Shown piece after piece: positions 15,841 to 25,508 of a stretch of DNA of 64,000 nucleotides (within the stretch, counting starts at the first letter, position 1; the number at the start of each line of letters is the position of its first letter). The notes beneath the pieces were generated by a model, which did no database searches, was not told the origin of the DNA, and worked only from the letters and a program-made list of their open reading frames with translations. The translations under genes and the position numbers were made by a program. This stretch comes from Pseudomonadota bacterium (lineage in GTDB: Bacteria; Pseudomonadota; Gammaproteobacteria; Burkholderiales; Burkholderiaceae_C), in contig JAIUOW010000003.1 in assembly GCA_020161775.1 (NCBI GenBank), positions 124,001 to 188,000 on the forward strand, in the 5' to 3' direction.

Positions 15841-16743
15841 TTAGCCGCGCCGCGAAGACACCACAATCCCCCCCACGATCAGCGCGAACGCGATGCCGTG
15901 GTACAGCCGCGGCGCTTCGCCCAGCAGCACGGTGGACATCAGCGCGGCGAACAGCGGCGTGAGGTTGGAGAAGAACCCCGCGATGTTCGGCCCCACCCGC
16001 TGCACACCCAGGCCCCAGCAGCGGTAGGCCAGGATGGCCGGGCCCACTGCGACGTAGAGCAATGTGGCCGCCAGCGGCCAGCCCCAGGTGATGTGTGCAT
16101 CCGTCAGTGCCCATTCGGCACCCGCGAACGCGCCGGACCACAGCAGGCCGAAGGCCATCTGCGCCATTAGGAACGCGGCCCAGTTGCCGCGGATGGCCGG
16201 CGCATCGCCAGGCCGCGTGAGCAGCCAGCTGTACCAGGCCCAGGATGCCGTGGCCAGCAGCACGTACAGGTCACCCGGCACCAGCCGCACCTGCATGAGC
16301 AGGCCCCACTGGCCGCGGCACAGCACCAGCAGCACGCCGGCCATTGACAGCGCCGCGCCCAGCACCTGGCGGCGCGTGATCGTCTGGCCAAAAAACAGCG
16401 CGCCCATGCCCAGCATGAACACCGGCGTGCTGGCGGCCACCAGCGTCACGTTGATGGGGGTGGAGGTCTTGAGCGCCAGGTACTGCAAGCCGTTGTAGGC
16501 GCCTACGCCCAACAGGCCCAGCAGCGCGTAGCGCCGCCAGTGGCTCCACAGGCCGTTGCCCGGCTTCAGCACCCAGGCTGCCAGCGGCAGCAGCAGGATG
16601 AACGCACCCACCCAGCGCAGGAAGTTCAGTGTCATGGGCGGCACCAGGCCGGTGACCATGCGGCCCACCACGGCGTTGCCGGCCCACAGCAGCGGCGGGA
16701 CTACCAGCAGGGCGGCGGTGGCGAGGGTCAGGCGTTGGTTCAT
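15841..16743 (-). CDS. EamA/DMT-family transporter
   Basis: 300 aa from the ATG at 16743 (MNQRLTLATAALL); a TTG ten codons upstream is less likely. There are about ten membrane helices in two EamA repeats, with LLWAGNAVVGRM near the start, LNFLRWVGAFILLLPLAAW next, and MAGVLLVLCRG at the join. It is probably an inner-membrane metabolite exporter of unknown substrate. It is only distantly similar to the other DMT protein at 12615-13508, so it is not a recent duplicate. It is divergent from the quinone oxidoreductase gene, with about 100 bases between them. Confidence 0.88.
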   Translation of the reverse strand: MNQRLTLATAALLVVPPLLWAGNAVVGRMVTGLVPPMTLNFLRWVGAFILLLPLAAWVLKPGNGLWSHWRRYALLGLLGVGAYNGLQYLALKTSTPINVTLVAASTPVFMLGMGALFFGQTITRRQVLGAALSMAGVLLVLCRGQWGLLMQVRLVPGDLYVLLATASWAWYSWLLTRPGDAPAIRGNWAAFLMAQMAFGLLWSGAFAGAEWALTDAHITWGWPLAATLLYVAVGPAILAYRCWGLGVQRVGPNIAGFFSNLTPLFAALMSTVLLGEAPRLYHGIAFALIVGGIVVSSRRG

Positions 16744-16842
16744 GGCTGCGCCTGACTGTAAGGGCTTCTGCAAAGGTTCGCACCGGCAAGGCTTGCAGTT
16801 TCATGGCAGCATTCAGCCCATCCCAACCCGAGGAACCAGACC

Positions 16843-17826
16843 ATGACAAAAGCCGTCCAGATCGCGCAGCACGGAGGCCCCGAAGAACTCAAGCTTGTCG
16901 AGGTGAGCGTGGGCGACCCCGGCCCCGGCGAGGTCCGCATCCGCCATCACGCCATTGGCCTGAACTTCATCGACGTCTACCACCGCACCGGCGCCTACCC
17001 GCTGGCCATGCCGGCCACTATCGGCATGGAAGGCGCGGGCATCATCGAAGCCGTGGGCGCGGGCGTCACGCACCTGAAAGCCGGTGACCGCGCGGCCTAT
17101 GCCAGCCAGCCGCCGGGCGCCTACTGCGAGGCGCGCGTGATGCCGGCGAAATGCGTGGTCAGGCTGCCCGAGGCCATCAGCTTCGAGACAGCCGCCGCCA
17201 TGATGCTCAAGGGCCTGACCGCGCAATACCTGCTGCGCAAGACGCTGCCGGTGGAAGGCCTGCAGCCGGGCGACTTCGTGCTGTTCCACGCGGCTGCCGG
17301 CGGCGTGGGGCTGATCGCCTGCCAGTGGGCGCGCGCGCTGGGCCTGCAGCTGATCGGCACCGCGGGCTCGGACGCCAAATGCGCGTTGGCCAAGGAGCAT
17401 GGCGCGGCGCATGCGATCAACTACGCCACGGAAGACTTTGCCGCGCGCGTGAAGGACATCACCGGCGGCAAGGGCGTGAAGGTGGTGTATGACTCGGTGG
17501 GCAAGGACACCTGGGACAAGTCGCTGGCCTGCCTGCGGCCGTTTGGCCTGATGGCCAGCTTTGGCGCATCCTCGGGCCCGGCCCCGGCGTTTGAGCCCGC
17601 GATGCTGGCCAAGCTCGGTTCGATCTATGTCACGCGCCAGACGCTGTTCAGCCACATCGTGTCGCACGAAACCACCCAGCCCATGGCCGACGACCTGTTC
17701 GCCGTGGTGCAAAGCGGGAAGGTCAAGATCCGCATTGACCAGCGCTATCCGCTGGCCGACGTGCAGCAGGCGCACCGCGACCTGGAAGCACGCAAGACCA
17801 CGGGCTCGACCATCCTGACACTGTGA
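16843..17826 (+). CDS. qor: NADPH:quinone oxidoreductase (zinc-free MDR family)
   Basis: 327 aa. Medium-chain dehydrogenase fold without the catalytic zinc cysteines. The N-terminus KAVQIAQHGGPEELKLVEV, the segment GLNFIDVYHRTGAYP and the cofactor-binding motif HAAAGGVGLIACQWA are typical of quinone oxidoreductase 1. The enzyme reduces quinones with NADPH in the cytoplasm. The stop codon overlaps the GTG start of the Nudix gene, so the two are translationally coupled. Confidence 0.92.
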   Translation: MTKAVQIAQHGGPEELKLVEVSVGDPGPGEVRIRHHAIGLNFIDVYHRTGAYPLAMPATIGMEGAGIIEAVGAGVTHLKAGDRAAYASQPPGAYCEARVMPAKCVVRLPEAISFETAAAMMLKGLTAQYLLRKTLPVEGLQPGDFVLFHAAAGGVGLIACQWARALGLQLIGTAGSDAKCALAKEHGAAHAINYATEDFAARVKDITGGKGVKVVYDSVGKDTWDKSLACLRPFGLMASFGASSGPAPAFEPAMLAKLGSIYVTRQTLFSHIVSHETTQPMADDLFAVVQSGKVKIRIDQRYPLADVQQAHRDLEARKTTGSTILTL

Positions 17827-18623
17827 CGCCGCCGGTGCCCGATGCTGGCTGGCTGGCCGGGCTGCAGGCGCGGGCCAGCCAGCCGCCGCTGCTGCCGCGC
17901 GAGCCGCTGTGGGCCGGCACCGCGCGGATCGGCTCGGTCGAGCCGGGCGTTGTCCATGCGCTGTTGCCGGCGCTGGCGGATGTGCTGAAGCCGCTGGCGC
18001 ACGGCAGCGGGTCGGGCTGGCAGGTCGCGGGCCCGTTGACGCCCGCGCTGGACCACATAGCGCGGGCGCTGCGCAACGCCGGGCTGGCAGGCGCCTGGCG
18101 CGATGAGCAACTGGCCGTTACCGACGAACAGGGCCACCGGCTGGGAACGGTGGAGCGCGCCGCGGTACGTCCGCTGGGCATTGCCACGCACGCGGTTCAC
18201 CTGGCCGGGCGCAGCCCCGACGGGTGCCATTGGGTCCAGCGCCGCGCGCTGGACAAGCCCAACGACCCGGGCCTGTGGGATACGCTGATGGGCGGCATGG
18301 TCCCGGCGGCCGATACGCTGCAGGCGGCGCTGGCGCGCGAGACCCATGAAGAGGCTGGCCTGGCGCTGGCGCAACTGAAGGACTTGCGCTACGGCGGGCG
18401 GGTGGCGATCCGCCGGCCCTCCGGCGGCGGGACGGCGGGCGGCTACACGGTGGAACAGGTGGACTGGTTCCAGTGCACCGTGCCCGATGGCGTGGAACCC
18501 GTCAACCAGGACGGCGAGGTGGATGAATTCCGCCTCCTGCGGAGTCAGGAAGCGCTTGAGCGGCTGTACCGCCATGAATTCACGCTGGAGGCCGCCCTGG
18601 TCCTGTGCGCCATGGGGCTTTAG
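17823..18623 (+). CDS. Nudix hydrolase with DUF4743-like N-terminal domain
   Basis: 266 aa, GTG start overlapping the qor stop. The N-terminal half (1-120) resembles the DUF4743 module found before Nudix domains in thiamine-diphosphate-type or isopentenyl-type hydrolases. The Nudix box is GMVPAADTLQAALARETHEE followed by AGL (from about residue 159): the REXXEE core is intact, but the first Glu of the GX5E signature is Asp. It should hydrolyse a nucleoside-diphosphate-linked compound with Mg2+; the substrate is unknown. It likely shares a transcript with qor. Confidence 0.82.
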   Translation: MTPPVPDAGWLAGLQARASQPPLLPREPLWAGTARIGSVEPGVVHALLPALADVLKPLAHGSGSGWQVAGPLTPALDHIARALRNAGLAGAWRDEQLAVTDEQGHRLGTVERAAVRPLGIATHAVHLAGRSPDGCHWVQRRALDKPNDPGLWDTLMGGMVPAADTLQAALARETHEEAGLALAQLKDLRYGGRVAIRRPSGGGTAGGYTVEQVDWFQCTVPDGVEPVNQDGEVDEFRLLRSQEALERLYRHEFTLEAALVLCAMGL

Positions 18624-18629
18624 CTCTGA

Positions 18630-18686
18630 TCCTACAGGCGTGTGGCACAACTGCTTTCACCCGCCAACCCGTTGACCCCCTACAGT
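18630..18686 (+). promoter_or_regulatory. Paired CCTACAG boxes upstream of response regulator
   Basis: TCCTACAGG begins at 18630 and CCTACAGT at 18679; the CCTACAG cores (18631 and 18679) start exactly 48 bases apart. The same pair, same flanking G/T and same 48-base spacing occur upstream of the outer-membrane barrel gene (48133-48188, minus strand). The second box is 67 bases before the response-regulator ATG. These look like sites for a common regulator or an alternative promoter element. Confidence 0.5.
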
Positions 18687-18745
18687 AACTTCAGCAGTTG
18701 ATCGCCCCTTTGCGCGCCCCCCGGCGGGCCGGGCAGGAGAAACCC

Positions 18746-19138
18746 ATGAAGTTCAGAGCCTATATCGTCGAAGACAGCCCCACCATCCGCCAGAACCTGA
18801 TCGAAACCCTGCAGGAGCTGGCGCTGGTGGAGCCGGTGGGCGTTGCCGAAACCGAGCACGAAGGCCGTGAATGGCTGGCCCGCAACGACGCCTACTGGGA
18901 CCTGGCCATCGTGGACCTGTTCCTGCGCGAAGGCAGCGGGCTGAACATCCTGGAGGCCTGCCGCTACCGCAAGCCCGGCCAGAAAATGATCGTGCTCAGC
19001 AACCACGCCACCAACGACGTGCGCTGGCGCTGCGCGCAACTGGGCGCGGATGCTGTCTTTGACAAATCAACGGAAATCGATGCGCTGCTGGAATATTGCA
19101 TCCAGGAGCGGGGCCGCCGCGAAGGCCTGCAGGGCTGA
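18746..19138 (+). CDS. Stand-alone response regulator (receiver domain only)
   Basis: 130 aa from the ATG at 18746, with a strong GGCAGGAG ribosome site. One receiver domain: acidic pair in YIVEDSPTIR (8-10 region), phosphorylatable Asp in LAIVDLFLREGSGLN (about residue 55), Ser in IVLSNHA and Lys in DAVFDKSTEID. There is no DNA-binding or enzymatic output domain, so it should act by protein contact, like CheY-type or PhyR-type regulators. No histidine kinase is nearby. Its promoter region carries the paired CCTACAG boxes, which suggests it belongs to a stress regulon. Confidence 0.88.
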   Translation: MKFRAYIVEDSPTIRQNLIETLQELALVEPVGVAETEHEGREWLARNDAYWDLAIVDLFLREGSGLNILEACRYRKPGQKMIVLSNHATNDVRWRCAQLGADAVFDKSTEIDALLEYCIQERGRREGLQG

Positions 19139-19165
19139 GCCGGGCGGGCCTGGCCTGTCTGGCCT

Positions 19166-20824
19166 TTATTGCTCGTCCATCAGGGCGGGCTGGCGCAGGC
19201 GGTTGGGCGCCAGCGCACCAGCCGAATCCAGGATCGGATAGGCAATGGAGCAGATGTGCGAATTGATGCGTTTCAGGTCACTGATCAGGTCGATGTGCAG
19301 CGAGCTGGTTTCAATGCTCTGAACGGTGTTGTCTGACAGCCGGCCCAGGTGGGTGGCGGCGTATTCGCGCTCCAGGTCGCGAAACCGGGCCTTTTCTTCC
19401 AGCAGCTTCTGCGCATCGCGCACCGTGCCGTTGAGGAACACGCTCATGCCCAGGCGCAGGTTGTCGACCAGGCGCGCGTGCAGCTCGCAGATCTCGGCCA
19501 TGCCCGCTTCCGAGAAGCTGCGGCCTTTCTTGATCTTCTTGTCCTCGATGTCGATCAGCACGCGCTCGATGATGTCGCCGATCTGCTCCATGTTGATGGT
19601 GAAGCTGATGATGTCTGTCCAGCGCCGGCTTTCCTCCTCGCCCAGGGCCTCGCGGGAAATCTTGGTCAGGTAGTACTTGATGGCCGAGTACAGCTCGTCC
19701 ACCGTGTCGTCCAGCTTGCGCAGGTCCTCGGCCAGCTGCAGGTCGTTGTTCTTGATGACCTTGAGCATGCCCAGCATCATGGTCTCCACGATGTCGGCCT
19801 GATGCAGCGCTTCGCGCGCCGCGCATGAGATGGCCAGCGACGGGGTGCTCAGCGCGGACGGGTCCAGATGATGCGGACGGCCGGACGCCAGGGTTTTTTC
19901 GGGCTTGGGCAGCCACTTCTGCACCCAGCCGGCCACGACCTGCGTGACCCCGATGAACACCACGCCCACCAGCAGGTTGAACGTCAGGTGGAACATCACC
20001 ACCACGGTGGCCGGGTCGCCCAGGTAGGGGCGCACATGGCGCAGCCACAGGCCCAGCAGCGGCGCGGCAATCAGGATGCCCAGGACCTTGAACACGAAGT
20101 TGCCCATGGGCACCTGACGGACCTCGACGGTGGATTTGGCGGTGGTCAGCACGGCCAGCAGGCCGCTGCCCAGGTTGGCGCCCAGCACCAGGCCCAGCGC
20201 CACGTCCAGCGGGATCACGCCCGAAGCGGCCAGCGTGGCGGTGAGCAGCACGATGGCCAGGCTGGAATACGACACCACGGCCAGCACCGCGCCCATGGTG
20301 ATTTCCAGCAGCAAGTCGCTGGCCAGCGAGGCCAGCAGGGCCTTGACGGCCGGTGCCTGGGTGAGCACCTCGGTGGAGGCGGTGACCAGGCGCAGTGCCA
20401 GCAGCATCAGGCCCAGGCCGATCAGGATGCGGCCGAAGCGGCCCACGTTGGTGCTCTGGCGCGAGATGAACAGCACCACGCCGGCAAAGATGAACAGCGG
20501 CGACAGCCAGGACAGGTCGAACGAGAACACCACGGCCATCAGGCTGGTGCCCACGTCGGCGCCGAGCATCACGGCCAGCGCCAGGGGCAGCGTGACCAGG
20601 CCCTGGCCGACAAAGGAGGAAACGATGAGCGCGGTGGCGGTGCTGGACTGGACGAGCGCCGTGACGCCAATGCCCGAGATGGCGGCCGCGTAGCGGTTGC
20701 TGATGCTGTGCGCCAGAACGTTGCGCAGGTTGGCGCCAAACACCCGCAGGATGCCGGTTCGGACGAGGTGGGTGCCCCAGACGAGCAGCGCGATCGCCGC
20801 CAAAAGGTTCAACAGGTGCTTCAT
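19166..20824 (-). CDS. Na/phosphate cotransporter with PhoU-like C-terminal domain
   Basis: 552 aa from the ATG at 20824 (MKHLLNLLAAIALLVWGTHL). The N-terminal two thirds hold two Na_Pi_cotrans repeats with the hallmark sequences ALVQSSTATALIVSSFVGQG and GLVLGANLGSGLLAVLTT and about nine membrane helices. The C-terminal part (from about residue 335) is soluble and helical, with a PhoU-like region around TIISFTINMEQIGDIIERV. Such proteins import phosphate or control its flux. The gene is convergent with the response regulator gene; upstream, in the same direction, lies lspA. Confidence 0.9.
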   Translation of the reverse strand: MKHLLNLLAAIALLVWGTHLVRTGILRVFGANLRNVLAHSISNRYAAAISGIGVTALVQSSTATALIVSSFVGQGLVTLPLALAVMLGADVGTSLMAVVFSFDLSWLSPLFIFAGVVLFISRQSTNVGRFGRILIGLGLMLLALRLVTASTEVLTQAPAVKALLASLASDLLLEITMGAVLAVVSYSSLAIVLLTATLAASGVIPLDVALGLVLGANLGSGLLAVLTTAKSTVEVRQVPMGNFVFKVLGILIAAPLLGLWLRHVRPYLGDPATVVVMFHLTFNLLVGVVFIGVTQVVAGWVQKWLPKPEKTLASGRPHHLDPSALSTPSLAISCAAREALHQADIVETMMLGMLKVIKNNDLQLAEDLRKLDDTVDELYSAIKYYLTKISREALGEEESRRWTDIISFTINMEQIGDIIERVLIDIEDKKIKKGRSFSEAGMAEICELHARLVDNLRLGMSVFLNGTVRDAQKLLEEKARFRDLEREYAATHLGRLSDNTVQSIETSSLHIDLISDLKRINSHICSIAYPILDSAGALAPNRLRQPALMDEQ

Positions 20825-20876
20825 TACTTCAGGCGGCAACTATACGCCTGATGCAGCGCAGCAAATTACGTTGCGG

Positions 20877-21380
20877 TTACCGGGACCGGCGCACCCGCAG
20901 CAGCTCGTCCAGGATCAGGCAGGCCGCGCCCGTGGAGATGGCCGCATCGGCCAGGTTGAACGCCGGAAAGTGCCAGCCCGCCCAGTGAAAGTCCAGGAAG
21001 TCCACCACATAGCCGTGCAGCAGGCGGTCCACCACATTGCCGATGGCGCCGCCCAGGATACAGGCCAGCGCGAACGAGAACAGGCGCTGGCCCGCGTGCG
21101 AGCGCAGCATCCAGATGATGAACAGCGCCGCGGCAATGCCGATGCCGGTGAAGAACCAGCGCTGCCAGCCCGAGGCCGACGCCAGGAACGAGAACGCCGC
21201 GCCGGTGTTGTGCACCCGCACGACGTTGAAGAAGCTGGTGACGTATGTGCTGTCGCCCAGCTTGTAGTAGCCCAGGATCAGCACCTTGGTGAACTGGTCG
21301 GCGATCAGGATGATGAGCGCCAGCGCCAGCCACGGCAGCAGGCTGCCGCCAGACGAGCGTGTGAAGGTGGTCTTGGCCAT
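20877..21380 (-). CDS. lspA: Lipoprotein signal peptidase (signal peptidase II)
   Basis: 167 aa, four membrane helices. The catalytic aspartates are in GNVVDRL (about 115-121) and FNLADAAIS (about 143-151); the conserved N-terminal DQFTK and [13 protein letters not shown] are also present. It cleaves prolipoproteins at the inner membrane after diacylglyceryl modification. The start overlaps the ileS stop codon by one base, the standard ribF-ileS-lspA arrangement of betaproteobacteria. Confidence 0.97.
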   Translation of the reverse strand: MAKTTFTRSSGGSLLPWLALALIILIADQFTKVLILGYYKLGDSTYVTSFFNVVRVHNTGAAFSFLASASGWQRWFFTGIGIAAALFIIWMLRSHAGQRLFSFALACILGGAIGNVVDRLLHGYVVDFLDFHWAGWHFPAFNLADAAISTGAACLILDELLRVRRSR

Positions 21381-24229
21381 CAGGCGTACTTCCGGTCTTC
21401 ACCGGTGCCGTACAGGTTGCTGGTGCAGCGGCCGCAGAGGGTGGGGTGCGCAGGGTCATGGCCCACGTCGTCGCGGTAGTGCCAGCAGCGTTCGCATTTG
21501 GCGGCGGTGGATGTCGCAACCAAGATTTGAGTGGGAGCTCCAATCGCCTCTTCAAGTTCGACCTTCGAGGCAATAAGCACGAATTTCAAATCATCGCCAA
21601 GTGAAGCAAGTTCGGCGAGCGGCACTCCTTGAGTCTGAATTCTCACATTGGCCTGCAAAGATGAGCCCAATTTGCCCTCCGCGCGCAGTTCCTCAATCTT
21701 CTTGTTTACCAACTCACGTACCTGCTGAATATCTTTCCACTTGGCCAGCAGCGCCTCATCGGCCGCCGGCAGCTGCGCATAGGTTTCCAGGAAGATCGAC
21801 TCCGAGGTGCCGAACACCTTCCAGGCTTCTTCGGCGGTGAAGCTCAGGAACGGCGCCATCCAGCGCAGCATGGCGTGCGTGATGTGCCACAGCGCGGTCT
21901 GCGCGCTGCGCCGCGCCAGCGATTTGGGCGCCGTGGTGTACAGCCGGTCCTTGAGGATGTCCAGGTAAAAACCGCCCAGGTCCTCGCTGCAGTACAGCTG
22001 CAGCTTGGCCACCACGGGGTGGAATTCATACACCTCAAAGTGGGCCAGCACCTCGGCCTGGAACTGCGACGCGCGGCCCAGGGCGTAGCGGTCGATCTCC
22101 AGCAGCTGGTCCAGCGGCACGGCGTCCCTGGCCGGGTCAAAGTCGCTGATGTTGGCCAGCAGGAAGCGCAGCGTATTGCGGATGCGGCGGTAGGCGTCCA
22201 CCACGCGCGCCAGGATCTTGTCGTCACCTGCGATGTCGCCGGAATAGTCCGACGCCGCCACCCACAGGCGGATGATTTCCGCGCCCAGCTTCTTGCTGGT
22301 TTCCTGCGGGTCCACGCCGTTGCCCAGCGACTTGCTCATCTTGCGGCCCTGGCTGTCCACCGTGAAGCCGTGGGTCAGCAAGCCCTTGTAGGGCGCGCGG
22401 CCGTACATGGCACAGGCCGTGAGCAGGGAGCTGTGGAACCAGCCGCGGTGCTGGTCGTGGCCTTCCAGGTACAGGTCGGCCTCGGGGCCGCTGTCGTGCC
22501 CGGCGCCGGGGTGGGAGCCCTTGAGCACCGTGGTGTGGGTGGTGCCGGAATCAAACCAGACCTCCAGGATGTCGCTGCTCTTGGTGTAGCTGGCAGCATC
22601 TGCCGCACTGCCTACCTGCGCCAGGATGTCCTCGGGCGTGGCCTTGCTCCAGGCCTCAATGCCGCCCTTTTGCACGATGCTGGCGGCCAGGTCCAGGATG
22701 TCCAGGGTGCGCGGATGCAACTCGCCACTGTCCTTGTGCAGGAACAGTGGCAGCGGCACGCCCCAGCTGCGCTGGCGGCTGATGCACCAGTCGGGCCGGC
22801 CGGCGATCATGTCGCGCAGGCGGGCCTTGCCGTTCTCGGGGTAGAAGCTGGTCTGCTCGATCGCGTCCAGCGCCAGCTGGCGCAGTGTTTTGGGCGCCTT
22901 GTCGGTGGTGAAGACGCCTTCGCCCTCATCCATGCGGATGAACCACTGCGCGGCCGCGCGGTAGATCACCGGCGTCTTGTGGCGCCAGCAATGCGGGTAG
23001 CTGTGGGTGATGTCGTGCGTGGCGAACAGGCGGCCCGCATTGCGCAGCGCCTCGATGATCTGGGGCACGGCCTTCCAGATGTTCAGGCCGCCAAACAGCG
23101 CAAAGTCCGGCGCGTAAGCGCCATTGCCCTGCACCGGGTTGAGGATGTCGTCGTAGGCGATGCCGTTGGCCACACAGCTGTTGAAGTCGTCCAGGCCGTA
23201 GGCGGGCGACGAATGCACGATACCCGTGCCATCGTCAGCGGTGGCGTAATCGGCCAGGTACACCGGGCTGAAGCGCCGGTAACCCGCATCGACATCGTGC
23301 AACGGGTGCATGAAGTTGATCAGGTTGAGCTTCTCGCCTTTGGCCGTGGCCAGCACGGTGCCGGTGAGCTGGTAGCGCTCCAGGCATTTGTCCACCAGCG
23401 TTTCAGCCAGCACCAGCAGGCCGCGCGGCGTGTCCACCAGCGCGTAAATGATTTCGGGGTTGAGGTTCAGCGCCTGGTTGGCGGGAATCGTCCAGGCGGT
23501 GGTCGTCCAGATGACGGCAAACGCATCCTTGTCCAGGGGACCCAGGCCAAAGGCTGCTGCAAGCTTGCCAGGTTCGGCGCACTTGAACCCCACATCCAGT
23601 GTGGTGCTCTTCTTGTCAGCGTATTCGATTTCAAACTCGGCCAGCGAGCTGCCGCAGTCAAAGCACCAGTACACGGGCTTGAGGCCGCGGTACACAAAGC
23701 CGCGCTCCATCACGCGCTTGAAGGCGCGGATTTCATCGGCCTCGTTGCTGAAGTCCATGGTGCGGTACGGGTGCTCCCAGTCGCCCAGCACGCCCAGGCG
23801 TTTGAAGTCCGCCATCTGGATGCCGATCTGCTCGGTCGCAAAAGCCCGGCTCTTGGCCTGCATCTCGTCGCGCGGCAGGTTGCGGCCGTACTTTTTCTCG
23901 ATCGCGTTTTCGATCGGCAGGCCATGGCAATCCCAGCCAGGGATGTACTGCGCGTCCATGCCTTTGAGCTGGCGCGCCTTGACGATCATGTCCTTCAGGA
24001 TCTTGTTGACCGCATGGCCCATGTGGATCTGGCCGTTGGCATAGGGCGGGCCGTCGTGCAGGATGAACTTCGGGCGGTTGCAACTGGCTTCGCGCAGGCG
24101 CTTGTACAGGCCCTGGTCTTCCCATTCCTTGACCCACTGCGGCTCGCGCTTGGGCAGGTCGCCGCGCATCGGGAACGCGGTGTCGGGCAGGTTCAGTGTG
24201 GCGCGGTAATCAACTTTGTCGGTGCTCAT
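21380..24229 (-). CDS. ileS: Isoleucyl-tRNA synthetase
   Basis: 949 aa, full length for a bacterial class Ia IleRS. HIGH-type motif HMGH (69-72), KMSKS in [11 protein letters not shown] (about 628-632), an editing CP1 domain in between, an anticodon-binding domain, and a C-terminal zinc knuckle CERCW...CGRC. It charges tRNA-Ile in the cytoplasm. The stretch 21520-21740, encoding the linker before the zinc knuckle, is much richer in A/T than the rest of the gene. The 110-base gap to ribF holds GC-rich inverted repeats (for example 24321-24326 with 24333-24338) but no T-run. Confidence 0.98.
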   Translation of the reverse strand: MSTDKVDYRATLNLPDTAFPMRGDLPKREPQWVKEWEDQGLYKRLREASCNRPKFILHDGPPYANGQIHMGHAVNKILKDMIVKARQLKGMDAQYIPGWDCHGLPIENAIEKKYGRNLPRDEMQAKSRAFATEQIGIQMADFKRLGVLGDWEHPYRTMDFSNEADEIRAFKRVMERGFVYRGLKPVYWCFDCGSSLAEFEIEYADKKSTTLDVGFKCAEPGKLAAAFGLGPLDKDAFAVIWTTTAWTIPANQALNLNPEIIYALVDTPRGLLVLAETLVDKCLERYQLTGTVLATAKGEKLNLINFMHPLHDVDAGYRRFSPVYLADYATADDGTGIVHSSPAYGLDDFNSCVANGIAYDDILNPVQGNGAYAPDFALFGGLNIWKAVPQIIEALRNAGRLFATHDITHSYPHCWRHKTPVIYRAAAQWFIRMDEGEGVFTTDKAPKTLRQLALDAIEQTSFYPENGKARLRDMIAGRPDWCISRQRSWGVPLPLFLHKDSGELHPRTLDILDLAASIVQKGGIEAWSKATPEDILAQVGSAADAASYTKSSDILEVWFDSGTTHTTVLKGSHPGAGHDSGPEADLYLEGHDQHRGWFHSSLLTACAMYGRAPYKGLLTHGFTVDSQGRKMSKSLGNGVDPQETSKKLGAEIIRLWVAASDYSGDIAGDDKILARVVDAYRRIRNTLRFLLANISDFDPARDAVPLDQLLEIDRYALGRASQFQAEVLAHFEVYEFHPVVAKLQLYCSEDLGGFYLDILKDRLYTTAPKSLARRSAQTALWHITHAMLRWMAPFLSFTAEEAWKVFGTSESIFLETYAQLPAADEALLAKWKDIQQVRELVNKKIEELRAEGKLGSSLQANVRIQTQGVPLAELASLGDDLKFVLIASKVELEEAIGAPTQILVATSTAAKCERCWHYRDDVGHDPAHPTLCGRCTSNLYGTGEDRKYA

Positions 24230-24339
24230 GGGCGGGCTTCAAACAGGTTCGGGGCCGGGAGGCCTGCGCTGCGGGCAGGGCCTCACAAAAAGGGTGCGGG
24301 GAGCGGGGCATGTAGCGGATGGGGCCACCCGCGGCCCCT

Positions 24340-25335
24340 TCAAATTCGCGCAGCGAACCAGGCGCGCGCGTCGTCGCAGTCCTTCGCGATGCCGGTTGTC
24401 AGGGCATCCAGGCTGTCGTACTTCAGTTCGTCGTGCAGTTTGTGCAGCAGTTCCACGCGGATGATTTTACCGTACGCCCCCTCGGGGCCCAGGGCTTGGG
24501 GCCACTGCAGGCAATGGGTTTCCAGCAGCACGCGCCCGCCGTTGACGTCATTGGCATCCAGGGACGGACGGATGCCCAGGTTGGCCACACCCGGCAGCGG
24601 CTCGCCCAGGCCATGGACCATCACGGCAAAAATGCCGCTGGCGGCGGGCTTCCAGTGCGAAAAGCGCAGGTTCAGCGTGCGCATGCCCATGGGATGCCGC
24701 GCGTCCTGGCCCAGCATGCGGCCCAGCTTGCGCCCGTGCACCACGTGGCCGCTGATGCTGTAGGGACGCCCCAGAAGCGCCGCCGCGTCGTCCATGCGGC
24801 CCTGGCCCAGCGCATCGCGCACCGCCGAGCTGGATACGCGCAGGCCATGGACTTCGTAGCTGTTCATGCGGGCCACGTCAAAGCCGGCTGGGCCGCCCGC
24901 GGCGTCCAGCATGGCGTAGTCACCCGCGCGTTTGGCGCCAAAGCGGAAATCGTCACCGACCAGCACGTACTTCACGCCCAGGCCGCGCACCAGCACATCG
25001 TCAATGAATGCCCGGGGTGGGCGTGAAGACAGCGCCGCGTTGAACGGCAGCACCACGCACTGGTCCACGCCGCATTGCGCCAGCTCGTACAGCTTGTCGC
25101 GCAGCGTTGCGATGCGGGCAGGCGCCAGCTCGGGCTTGCGGGCCACCGCGGCAAAGTAGTCGCGCGGGTGCGGCTCGAACGTCATGACGCAGCTGGGCAC
25201 GCCGCGGTGCTGCGCCTCGTTTCTGAGCAAGGCCAGCATGGCCTGGTGGCCACGGTGCACGCCGTCGAAGTTGCCGATGGTCAGCGCGCAGGCTGGCGCA
25301 AGACCGGGATGGTTGAAGCCTCTGAAGATGCGCAT
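24340..25335 (-). CDS. ribF: Bifunctional riboflavin kinase / FAD synthetase
   Basis: 331 aa from the ATG at 25335 (MRIFRGFNHPG); a longer open frame upstream is not conserved. The N-terminal nucleotidyltransferase domain has GNFDGVHRGH (21-30) and the C-terminal riboflavin kinase domain begins about residue 185 with RPYSISGHVVHGRKLGR and contains NLGIRPS. It converts riboflavin to FMN and FAD. First gene of ribF-ileS-lspA; it is divergent from the HNH nuclease gene across a 170-base intergenic region with no recognised riboswitch. Confidence 0.97.
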   Translation of the reverse strand: MRIFRGFNHPGLAPACALTIGNFDGVHRGHQAMLALLRNEAQHRGVPSCVMTFEPHPRDYFAAVARKPELAPARIATLRDKLYELAQCGVDQCVVLPFNAALSSRPPRAFIDDVLVRGLGVKYVLVGDDFRFGAKRAGDYAMLDAAGGPAGFDVARMNSYEVHGLRVSSSAVRDALGQGRMDDAAALLGRPYSISGHVVHGRKLGRMLGQDARHPMGMRTLNLRFSHWKPAASGIFAVMVHGLGEPLPGVANLGIRPSLDANDVNGGRVLLETHCLQWPQALGPEGAYGKIIRVELLHKLHDELKYDSLDALTTGIAKDCDDARAWFAARI

Positions 25336-25494
25336 GACGCTGGGGTGTTGGTATCTTTTTGATAGCAGCCACTGCACGCCCGCCCGGCGCCGGGCCTTGC
25401 TGCGGTGCAGTGCCGTCACGAAAACAGGGTATATTGTGCTGCACATCGCCGCCCTGCGATGCGCTGGTCTGCTTAACGGTTTTTCATCCCTGAT

Positions 25495-25508
25495 GGAGGC
25501 GTGTTTTG
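25495..25508 (+). promoter_or_regulatory. Ribosome binding site that fixes a TTG start
   Basis: GGAGG at 25495-25499 is followed after six bases by TTG (25506-25508). The upstream codons in this frame contain no ATG or GTG before a stop at 25491-25493, so TTG is the only start that agrees with this strong site. Confidence 0.7.

Noticed and set aside
21875..24763. A plus-strand open frame of more than 900 codons antiparallel to ileS and ribF
   Set aside because: It mirrors the codon pattern of ileS in a GC-rich genome, has no recognisable domain and crosses the ends of two real genes.
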